Position numbers and translations under genes: made by a program
Part shown: piece by piece, positions 57,237 through 64,000 of the stretch
Position numbering within the stretch: position 1 is the first letter of the stretch
Layout: the number at the start of each line of letters is the position of its first letter
Notes under the pieces: generated by a model
Seen by the model: the letters and a program-made list of their open reading frames with translations, nothing else
The model's database searches: none
What the model was told of the DNA's origin: nothing
Source: Bradyrhizobium diazoefficiens
GTDB taxonomy: Bacteria > Pseudomonadota > Alphaproteobacteria > Rhizobiales > Xanthobacteraceae
DNA: 64,000 bases
Assembly (NCBI RefSeq): GCF_018129965.1
Contig: NZ_JAFCKW010000026.1
Coordinates: forward strand, 1-64,000
Reading direction: 5' to 3'

Positions 57237-58442
57237 ATGCACCGGAATGCGCGTGCCGCCGTGGCGGCCGGATTGCTTCTTGCGTCGTTCGTCGGCCCGT
57301 CGTCTGCCCAGCAGACGCCGCTCAAGATCGGCGTGCTCTCCGACTTCTCGTCGGTCTATTCCGACATCGGCGGCCAGGGCAATGTCGAGGCCACCAAGAT
57401 GGCCATCGAGGATTTCGGCGGGCAGATGTTCGGCAAGCCGATCGACATGGTGTCAGCGGACGTCCTCAACAAGCCCGACGTCGCCTCCACCATCGCGCGC
57501 AAATGGTGGGAGACGGAGGGCGTCGACATGATCATCGACCTGCCGACCTCCGCCACCGCGCTCGCGGTGATGGAGCTGTCGAAGCAGTATGAAAAGGTCA
57601 TGATCGTGACCGATGCGGCCAGCTCCGACATCACCGGGAAATCCTGCTCGCCCTATACCGCGCACTGGACCTACGACACCTATTCCAACGCCCACACCGT
57701 CGGCAGCGCCATCGTGAAGAATGGCGGCGACACCTGGTTCTTCCTGACCGCCGATTACGTGTTCGGCCATTCGATCGAGCGCGACACCGGCGACGTCGTG
57801 CGGGCGGCGGGCGGGAAGGTGCTCGGCAGCGTCAAGCACCCGCTCAACACGGCGGACTTCTCCTCGTTCCTGCTGCAGGCCCAGGCCTCCAAGGCCAAGA
57901 TCATCGGGCTTGCCAATGGCGGCGGCGACACCATCAACGCAATCAAGCAGGCGGGCGAGTTCGGCATCGTCGCCGGCGGCCAGAACCTCGCGGCGATCGT
58001 GATGTTCATCTCCGACGTTCACAGCCTGGGGCTGAAGCTCGCGCAGGGACTGATCATCACCGAGGCATATTACTGGGACCTCAACGACAAGACCCGCGCC
58101 TTCGGCAAGCGTTTCATGGAGCGTGTCAAGCGCATGCCGACCATGAACCAGGCCGCGACCTACAGCGCGACGCTGCATTATCTCAAGGCCGTGCAGGCCG
58201 CGGGCACCAAGGACACCAAGACGGTGATGGCGAAGATGCGCGAACTGCCGGTCAAGGATGCCTTCACCGACAACGGCGTGCTACGCGAGGACGGCCGCAT
58301 GGTGCACAGCATGTATCTGTTCCAGGTGAAGAAGCCCGAGGAATCCAAGGGCCCCTGGGACTATTACAAGCTGCTCGCCGAGGTGCCCGCCGACCAGGCG
58401 TTCCGGCCGCTGAAAGACGGCGGCTGCCCGCTGGTGAAGTAG
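57237..58442 (+). CDS. ABC transporter substrate-binding protein, Liv type
   Basis: This 401-aa periplasmic protein has a signal peptide ending SSAQ. The ATG at 57237 is preferred over 57231, since GGGGGAA ends 6 nt before it. The mature N-terminus PLKIGVLSDFSSVYSDIGGQG and the SADVLNKPDVASTIARKWWE block mark a Liv-family subgroup distinct from the four tandem copies. It has no adjacent permease or ATPase genes. It faces the acyl-CoA synthetase operon, so a carboxylic acid ligand is plausible. Confidence 0.9.
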   Translation: MHRNARAAVAAGLLLASFVGPSSAQQTPLKIGVLSDFSSVYSDIGGQGNVEATKMAIEDFGGQMFGKPIDMVSADVLNKPDVASTIARKWWETEGVDMIIDLPTSATALAVMELSKQYEKVMIVTDAASSDITGKSCSPYTAHWTYDTYSNAHTVGSAIVKNGGDTWFFLTADYVFGHSIERDTGDVVRAAGGKVLGSVKHPLNTADFSSFLLQAQASKAKIIGLANGGGDTINAIKQAGEFGIVAGGQNLAAIVMFISDVHSLGLKLAQGLIITEAYYWDLNDKTRAFGKRFMERVKRMPTMNQAATYSATLHYLKAVQAAGTKDTKTVMAKMRELPVKDAFTDNGVLREDGRMVHSMYLFQVKKPEESKGPWDYYKLLAEVPADQAFRPLKDGGCPLVK

Positions 58443-58467
58443 GACAACACGGCAGACAAGTCCCCGT

Positions 58468-58956
58468 TCAGGGCTTGCGCGCTTTCTGGCGCAGTGCCTC
58501 GCTGAGGCGCTGCTTCAGCTCGTCCGCGGCTTTCTGGCTGACGTCCTGGCCGATCTGCGCGCTGGCCTGCGCCAGCGTATCCGCCTTCTCCAGATATTTC
58601 TGGCCGGCCGGCCCGGCATAGAAGGCCTCGATCTGGCGCAGTTCGTCCGGGGTGAAGGCCGCGGCATAGAGCGCTGCGATCTGGTCGGTGATCGCGGCGA
58701 AGTACGGCGTATAGATGTCGGAGCCGGGGCGCGTCATCGCGTCGTACTCCTGCTCGATTTCCGGCCGGTCCTGTGCGACCACGGACCTGAGCTTGAGCAG
58801 CAATTGCGGCAGCGCCGCGCGATACTGGTCCGGGATCCTCAGGGTGACCACGAGCTTGCGTGCCGCGGTCATCGCGTCGGGGGACGGCGTCTCGGCCGAC
58901 GCCCCGCAACCGAGGAGCAGGAGAATGCCGGCGATCGTCAACAAACGTCTGGACAT
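58468..58956 (-). CDS. DUF2059 domain protein, exported or lipoprotein
   Basis: This 162-aa protein has an N-terminal signal (MSRRLLTIAGILLLLGCGASAE). LLGC resembles a lipobox, so it may be a lipoprotein; cleavage after ASA is the alternative. The rest is a helical DUF2059 domain with YTPYFAAITDQIAALYAAAF and DELRQIEAFYAGPAGQKYLE, the typical FTxxEL(R/K)x(M/I)xxFYxxPxG pattern. The function is unknown. The ATG at 58956 follows GGAGAGG. Confidence 0.85.
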   Translation of the reverse strand: MSRRLLTIAGILLLLGCGASAETPSPDAMTAARKLVVTLRIPDQYRAALPQLLLKLRSVVAQDRPEIEQEYDAMTRPGSDIYTPYFAAITDQIAALYAAAFTPDELRQIEAFYAGPAGQKYLEKADTLAQASAQIGQDVSQKAADELKQRLSEALRQKARKP

Positions 58957-59009
58957 GGACCTCTCCACAGGAAGGCGAGCGACGCGTTTCTCTTTCGCTC
59001 GAAAACGCT

Positions 59010-60230
59010 CTAGCGGCTGGCAGGCGCCATGACGGCGATCGTCGCCGGCGCACGGTCCGGCGTGATCTCGTCAGGCTCCTCCACCTCCGTCACCTTCACG
59101 AACAGCTGCGGAACCTTGCGGGCGCGGTCGAGTAGAACCGCCGCACCGATCTGGATCAGGATGCCGGCGAAGGACACGGCGAGCTGCTCCCAGACGCCCT
59201 TGGTGTATTGCGTCAGGATCCAGTGCGCGGAGAATGACAGGAACACGCCGAGGCAGAAGATCGGCAGCGAATGCTGGCCGCAGATGATGACCGGGCGCAG
59301 CCATTTCGCATGCAGCACCTTCCAGTGGCGCGGAATGAAATAGGTCATCCAGATCGCCAGCGCCAGGAAGTGCGTGAAGCGCAACATGTCGAGATCGGTC
59401 TTGTCGATCGGGTAGATCGCCTTGATCATCCATTTCGGGATCATCGCCTCGAGCGCGGGGCTGTGCCAGGTCATCACGATCAGCAGCGCGAAGGCAATCC
59501 AGGCCGCGGCCAGGGTCATCGTCACCTTCGACCAGACATATGTCGCGATCTTGTTGATCTGGCCGATGCCGCACCAGGCCGCAAACACGAACATCAGCTG
59601 CCAGCAGAACGGATTGAAATACCAGTGGGTGCCCGGGGGATAGGATGAGACGTTCCAGTCGAACCAGCGCGACAGGACGTAGAGCACCACCGAGCCGGCC
59701 AGCGTCAGGTTCGGCCGGCGCGTCAGCCCCCACACGATGAAGGGCGCGGCGGCGACCAGCGTGATGTAGAGTGGCAGCACGTCGAGATTGACCGGCTTGT
59801 AGCGCAGCGTGAGCGCCTGACCGATCAGGATGTCCGGATGGTCGAGAAAATTGTGGACATTGAACTCGTCCGCATACATCGGATTGTCGAACCGCCTGAC
59901 CGTGCGCGCGATCTGCGCGGTGAACAGCAGGAACAGCATGATGTGGGCGACGTACATTTCGGCCGCGCGCGTCCACAGCCGCTTCAGCGCTGCGGCGAAC
60001 CAGCCGCCGGCAACGATCGGCCCGTAGATCCAGCCGACCAGATAGCCGGAGATGAAGACGAAGAACTCGGCGGCGTCGCTGAAGCCGTAATTGCGCAGCG
60101 TCAGCCACGCGACCACATCGTGGGGAATGTGATCGAGGAAGATCATCCACAGCCCGATGCCGCGGAACAGATCGAGCCGCAGATCGCGCTCGACCGGCGC
60201 CAACAATGCTGCCTGGTCACGTGTGGTCAT
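59010..60230 (-). CDS. OpgC family membrane acyltransferase
   Basis: This 406-aa protein has about ten transmembrane segments and matches OpgC. OpgC adds succinyl groups to periplasmic glucans in proteobacteria. Landmarks are RDLRLDLFRGIGLWMIFLDH near the N-terminus, NYGFSDAAEFFVFISGYLVG, and GQHSLPIFCLGVFLSFSAHW in the C-terminal half. The ATG at 60230 follows GGCGGGG. The frame continues upstream to 60494 but without membrane-protein character. No glucan synthesis genes are nearby, so the acceptor is inferred only from the family. Confidence 0.9.
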   Translation of the reverse strand: MTTRDQAALLAPVERDLRLDLFRGIGLWMIFLDHIPHDVVAWLTLRNYGFSDAAEFFVFISGYLVGWIYGPIVAGGWFAAALKRLWTRAAEMYVAHIMLFLLFTAQIARTVRRFDNPMYADEFNVHNFLDHPDILIGQALTLRYKPVNLDVLPLYITLVAAAPFIVWGLTRRPNLTLAGSVVLYVLSRWFDWNVSSYPPGTHWYFNPFCWQLMFVFAAWCGIGQINKIATYVWSKVTMTLAAAWIAFALLIVMTWHSPALEAMIPKWMIKAIYPIDKTDLDMLRFTHFLALAIWMTYFIPRHWKVLHAKWLRPVIICGQHSLPIFCLGVFLSFSAHWILTQYTKGVWEQLAVSFAGILIQIGAAVLLDRARKVPQLFVKVTEVEEPDEITPDRAPATIAVMAPASR

Positions 60231-60541
60231 GTCCCCGCCTCGTCCGGTGGGCGTCGCGCCGTGGCGACGGCAAAAAATGGGATGCAAAAAACTGAAATCA
60301 AAAGTCGGCAGGCCTTGCGGCCGGTCGCAAGCGTAGCTGACCTTGGCGTCCGCGCAAGGGCCTTCGTCATCACGGCGTCCGTGACCGTCCCGGGGCGGCA
60401 GCCTCTCCAAACTATCGAAACAACCCCATGCACAGTAGGGGGCGATTCTTAAGTGATTGCTTTCGCGACGAAATCCGAATCGCCCGTCGGGCACTCGGAT
60501 CGCACCTCAGGGCAGGAGCCCACTCGCATGAGGAAAAAGGC
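60231..60541. other. Intergenic region with a weak long-loop hairpin
   Basis: This 311-bp spacer lies between the cyclase-AAA gene and OpgC, both on the minus strand. Exact 9-bp arms GGGCGATTC (60440-60448) and GAATCGCCC (60477-60485) could form a hairpin with a 28-nt loop, without a T-run. No gene is apparent. Confidence 0.45.
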
Positions 60542-63500
60542 TTAGGTGAACTCGTCACCGCCGGCGAGCGCCTCGTTCAGCATTGCCTCGGCCTTGTGCT
60601 GGAGTGGCCGCGCGCCGCTCTCGGCTGCGATCGCGATGGCGCCGCGCAAGGCAGCCAGAATGGCCGCCTTGTTCTCCGCGCCGGAGGCCGGCGTCACCAC
60701 GGCCTCGCCGACCAGGGCCTCGGCCTCGAGGCCGGCAAAGCCCTGCTGGCGGGCGGTGTTGCGCGCCTCGCGCAGCATGGTCTGCGCCGCCTGGGCGTCG
60801 CCGAGGCGATGGGTGGCGAGCGCGAGGTAGATCGAGCTGCGCAGCACCGCCGAGGTATAGCCGACCGCCTTCGCCTCCTCGCGCGCTTCCGTCAGCATGC
60901 CGCGCGCCCGGTCGAACAGGCCCTGGTCGAGATAGGCGATGCCGAGATGGCAGGCGAGCACCGGCACGAACAGCCGGATGCCGTGCTTCTGCGCGAGCCG
61001 GTAGCCGTCTTCGAGCACGGCAGCAGCGGCCGCAGGCTCGCCGCGGCCGACCAGCAGCCAGCCGCCGCTATAGGCGGCGGCGACGCGGTCGTAGGGCCGG
61101 CCGGTCTCCTCCGCGATCGCGGAGGCCTGCCGCTGGAGTTCTTCCGCGATGTCGAACTCGCCCATGACGGTATGGGTGAAGCTCTTCATCATGCAGCAGA
61201 GCACCAGCAGATAGTTCGGGGTTGAACCGATAGGCGCCCTGGCGTCGGGGCCGGCCAACTGGGCATGCGCCAGCGCCAAAGTCTCAACCGCCGAATGAAA
61301 GCGGCCGGCGAGAAAATAGGCCTGCCCAAGGCCATATCGGGCGAGATTGAGCCAGCCGGGATCCCCCCACCGTTCGGCGAGACCAACGACATCTTCGCTG
61401 ATTGCAACGGCCTCGACCGGCGCTCCATGAAAATTCTGCGCGCCTGCCCTGACCGTCATTGCGGCAACCTTGCGCCCGATATCGTCGATCGCACCGGCGC
61501 GACGCTCAGCCTCCTTGCCGAGATCAAGCCACTCGACAACATGGCCCGACGCGATGAAGGTCGCACGGGCTTCCATGCGCAGATCGATCGCATCAGCCTC
61601 CCGCGCACGCGTCATCGGCGTCTTGTCGAGAGCGCGCATGGCGATCCCGAAATAATTGGCTGCATCGGCAAAGGCCGAGCGACCAAGACTTTTTCGACCC
61701 GCGCTTCTGCCGTGCGTGAATGACTTGAGCCAATCCTTGGCGCGAGTCGCATGGTAACAGAGTGCGTCAGGCTCGTCGGCGAGCGCCGGGTCGGACTCCA
61801 GCGCCGCGAGAATTCGGGCATGAATGCCGTCGCGAGCCTTTTCGACCATGGAGTCATACGTCACCTGACGAACCATCTCGTGCCGAAACTCCAGCGCATC
61901 ATCCAGTTCGCTGTCGATCCTGACGAGCAATTCGGCACGATCGAGCGCCGCCAGGCAATCCTGCAGCGCCGGCTCAGCCAGCCCCGCAATCGTCCTGAGC
62001 GTGGCAACGCTGGATCGCGGACCGAGCGCAGCCGCGATCTGAAGGACCGAACGTTCCTGGCGCGATATGCGATCGAGGCGCGCAGCAATCACCCCCTGAA
62101 TGCTGGTGGGAATCCCAAGCTCATTGATTGGCCGCACCAATGCGAGATTGCCCCACTGACCACGCAGCGTGCCGCTATCCTTTAATCCGCGACAGACCTC
62201 CTCAAGGAAAAGAGGGACATTGGCCGTGTGGGAGATGATCCGGCTCTTCAGGTCGGCGTTGTCCTCGGAGGGACCGAGCATGTCCTCCAGCATGGCGAGC
62301 CCGGAGTCGTCGTCCAGCGGCTGCATCGCAACGATCTCAGCCTGACATCCTGCGATCCATACCGGCATGCCGTTGGGACGGGAGGTGAGAAGAACGAGAA
62401 GGCCTGGCGCCTGCGACGATGCGATCGCGGCAATCACGCCGTCACTGGCGCGATCGATCCAATGGAGATCTTCCAGCAGCAGAACGGTATGCTGACGTGC
62501 CGCGATGGCCGTGATCAGGGCGCAACTGACATCGGTGATCGCGCGCCCGCGCGCATGCGGCTCGAGCTCGCTCCATTGCCGATTCGAAATCGGCCGATCG
62601 AGCACCGCATCGAGCGCGCATCGATGGATATCGGAAAGGTTATCTCGGAAATCGCCGGAACTTCCGGAGTCCCTCGATGCCGCCTCCTGTGCGGACATCA
62701 GCAGGCGTTTGAGCGTGCTGAAAGGGGCGCCCTGGAGATTCGGGCTGCACTCGGCGTCGATCAGGCGCCAGCCGTTCGATCTCATATTCTGGGCGAACTC
62801 GTGGCCAAGCCGCGACTTGCCGATTCCGGCGTCGCCAAGCAGCAGAACCGTCTGCCTGCCGGACCCGACATTTGCGGCCGCACGGCCAAGCAAAGCCCGT
62901 TCCTGCGTGCGGTCGACGAACCGCGAGACGCTCCGCGCCCTGCGCACCCGCCAGCTCGAAAGATCGCTCGCGCCGACGATCCGGTAGACCGGCACGGGCT
63001 GATTGAAGCCGCGCAGCGCCTTTACACCCAAAGATTCGAAGCGAACGTGACCCTCCGCCAGGGCCTGACAGGCTTCCGACACGTAGATCTGATTCGCCTC
63101 GGCCGCCGTTTCAAGCCGCGCCGCCAGATGCTGCGCGGCGCCGCCCATTTCGTAAACTTTGGAGAACTCGCTCGCGACCATGTAGGCAACGACGTGACCG
63201 GAGTGCAGGCCGACGCGGACCTGGAGTGCGGGGTCTCCCAGGCCCGCCACGCGCCGGACCAGTTCAATCGCCGCATGGCAGGCGAGCGGAGCATGATTGT
63301 CGTCCGCAATCGGCGCGCCGAACACCGCGGCAAGACCGTCGCCGAGTTCCTTGCTGACAATTCCGCCGAATTGGCGCACCGCGCCTCTCATCGCGACCAG
63401 CGCGGGCTCCAGTCGCGAGACGGCCGCCTCCGGATCCAGTTCAGCAACGAGACCCGTCGAATCGACGACATCGGCGCGAAGGATCGTCACGAAACGGCGC

Positions 63501-63595
63501 TCTGTGTCCGGCTCCGCCCGTCGCAGGGCGGCGCCGCATCTGGAGCACCAGCTATCGCTTGGGTCGACCGTCGACTGACATGCGACGCATTGCAT
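60542..63595 (-). CDS. Class III adenylate/guanylate cyclase-domain protein with AAA ATPase and TPR-like repeats
   Basis: This 1017-aa protein has four parts. Residues 1-25 form a zinc-ribbon (CVAC, then CSRC). Residues 34-205 are a class III cyclase domain with metal-site Asp42 (RADVVDST) and Asp86 (GDG). Residues 235-480 are an AAA ATPase with Walker A GDAGIGKS at 254-261 and Walker B LLLEDLHWID. From about 640 the helical repeats are TPR/MalT-like. In the cyclase domain the loop before LAAR reads GGAAQH, with His where canonical cyclases have the transition-state Asn. That change is common in AAA-linked members, and some may not make cAMP. It probably senses signals through the repeat region. 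Confidence 0.9.
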   Translation of the reverse strand: MQCVACQSTVDPSDSWCSRCGAALRRAEPDTERRFVTILRADVVDSTGLVAELDPEAAVSRLEPALVAMRGAVRQFGGIVSKELGDGLAAVFGAPIADDNHAPLACHAAIELVRRVAGLGDPALQVRVGLHSGHVVAYMVASEFSKVYEMGGAAQHLAARLETAAEANQIYVSEACQALAEGHVRFESLGVKALRGFNQPVPVYRIVGASDLSSWRVRRARSVSRFVDRTQERALLGRAAANVGSGRQTVLLLGDAGIGKSRLGHEFAQNMRSNGWRLIDAECSPNLQGAPFSTLKRLLMSAQEAASRDSGSSGDFRDNLSDIHRCALDAVLDRPISNRQWSELEPHARGRAITDVSCALITAIAARQHTVLLLEDLHWIDRASDGVIAAIASSQAPGLLVLLTSRPNGMPVWIAGCQAEIVAMQPLDDDSGLAMLEDMLGPSEDNADLKSRIISHTANVPLFLEEVCRGLKDSGTLRGQWGNLALVRPINELGIPTSIQGVIAARLDRISRQERSVLQIAAALGPRSSVATLRTIAGLAEPALQDCLAALDRAELLVRIDSELDDALEFRHEMVRQVTYDSMVEKARDGIHARILAALESDPALADEPDALCYHATRAKDWLKSFTHGRSAGRKSLGRSAFADAANYFGIAMRALDKTPMTRAREADAIDLRMEARATFIASGHVVEWLDLGKEAERRAGAIDDIGRKVAAMTVRAGAQNFHGAPVEAVAISEDVVGLAERWGDPGWLNLARYGLGQAYFLAGRFHSAVETLALAHAQLAGPDARAPIGSTPNYLLVLCCMMKSFTHTVMGEFDIAEELQRQASAIAEETGRPYDRVAAAYSGGWLLVGRGEPAAAAAVLEDGYRLAQKHGIRLFVPVLACHLGIAYLDQGLFDRARGMLTEAREEAKAVGYTSAVLRSSIYLALATHRLGDAQAAQTMLREARNTARQQGFAGLEAEALVGEAVVTPASGAENKAAILAALRGAIAIAAESGARPLQHKAEAMLNEALAGGDEFT

Positions 63596-63881
63596 TTACG
63601 AACCTTCAGAGCTTCCGATGCCGTTCTGCGCTGACCGGCGACCTCGGGAAAGCCTGCCACAAGATTACCTATCAGAAGATTCGTGGCAATCGACCTTACA
63701 AACGAAGCAAGGCTGCATCACGCAACCGGTTTGCTGGACGAAGCACGATTCCGGGTGATAGCGTTCGAGCGCGCGACTATGGGCATTTCAGCAGTGATTT
63801 GGCGGTCGAATCGAGCCGGAGCACTTTGTTGGACGGCGCGTAAACCATTTTTTTTGGCTGGATCAAATCGAGGACGAGACG

Positions 63882-64000
63882 ATGGGCGGACGGACATACG
63901 GCAGCAAAGCTTTCCGGGACGTAATGAACAGCAATTACTACCCTTTGGCGAACATGAAAAAGAGCGTGGCCAAGCTCAAGGCGTCGGGCGACATCGACCT
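63882..64000 (+). CDS. Partial ORF at window end (hypothetical)
   Basis: An open frame starts at the ATG at 63882 with GAGGACGAG upstream and runs out of the window after 39 full codons. It begins MGGRTYGSKAFRDVMNSNYY and continues with a basic MKKSVAKLKASGD stretch. The frame has no stop and good start context, but the fragment is too short to name a family. Confidence 0.45.
   Translation, partial: MGGRTYGSKAFRDVMNSNYYPLANMKKSVAKLKASGDID

Noticed and set aside
60428-61225. 265-aa plus-strand ORF at the end of the cyclase-AAA gene
   Set aside because: It is antisense to the TPR-like region, has no motif, and starts inside a spacer without a ribosome site.
63559-63843. 94-aa plus-strand ORF before the window-end ORF
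   Set aside because: It overlaps the start of the cyclase gene on the opposite strand, has a Ser/Arg-rich sequence and no recognisable start context.

Overview
The window is high-GC, densely coded chromosomal DNA from an alphaproteobacterium. Gene content points to a Bradyrhizobium or Rhodopseudomonas relative (family Nitrobacteraceae): many Liv-type ABC transporters, paired pimeloyl-CoA dehydrogenase genes, a p-coumarate/ferulate locus, and intergenic spacers filled with palindromic repeats typical of that family. I see no rRNA, tRNA, CRISPR array, transposase or phage gene. The assignment is inferred from content and gene order; no marker gene is present.

Region 1 (1-4291): glycerol kinase, a repeat-filled spacer, then an MBOAT O-acyltransferase overlapping an SGNH-like protein, probably a polysaccharide O-acylation pair.

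Region 2 (4295-21629): a minus-strand beta-oxidation block (SDR, two acyl-CoA dehydrogenases, acyl-CoA ligase, FadB-type bifunctional enzyme). It resembles the pim dicarboxylate operon of Rhodopseudomonas palustris but has no thiolase gene. Divergent from it are an IclR regulator with a 19-bp perfect palindrome upstream, a complete Liv-type ABC transporter (two ATPases, two permeases) and four tandem paralogous periplasmic binding proteins. Together they look like a dicarboxylate or fatty-acid uptake and degradation island.

Region 3 (21762-29692): a glycerate-2-kinase-type enzyme, a MarR regulator divergent from a second Liv-type transporter with no binding protein (one subunit is a permease-ATPase fusion), then a flavin/PNPOx-like protein divergent from a LysR regulator, and a hotdog thioesterase.

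Region 4 (29941-40643): aromatic-acid catabolism. It holds pobA, a TRAP transporter, a DUF3237 protein, an enoyl-CoA hydratase, feruloyl-CoA synthase, an SDR, a 4-hydroxybenzoyl-CoA-type thioesterase and an orphan ABC binding protein. From memory the order recalls the tarPQM/cou locus of R. palustris. The likely route is hydroxycinnamate to its CoA ester, side-chain shortening, 4-hydroxybenzoate, then protocatechuate. The permeases of region 3 may serve the orphan binding protein of region 4.

Region 5 (40901-48071): a GST-like protein, a small ORF ending in a 28-bp perfect palindrome, a WYL regulator, a cysteine-cluster protein, small conserved proteins, a membrane-anchored TAXI-type protein, a MlotiK1-like cyclic-nucleotide-gated K+ channel and a crotonase lacking both usual catalytic Glu residues.

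Region 6 (48143-51944): a three-gene phosphorelay with 4-bp overlaps (hybrid histidine kinase, HPt, REC-EAL) that should end in c-di-GMP hydrolysis.

Region 7 (52246-64000): fatty acid desaturase, MetX-like alpha/beta hydrolase, MDR oxidoreductase, acyl-CoA synthetase divergent from another ABC binding protein, a DUF2059 protein, an OpgC-like membrane acyltransferase, a large cyclase-AAA-TPR protein and the start of one more gene cut by the window end.
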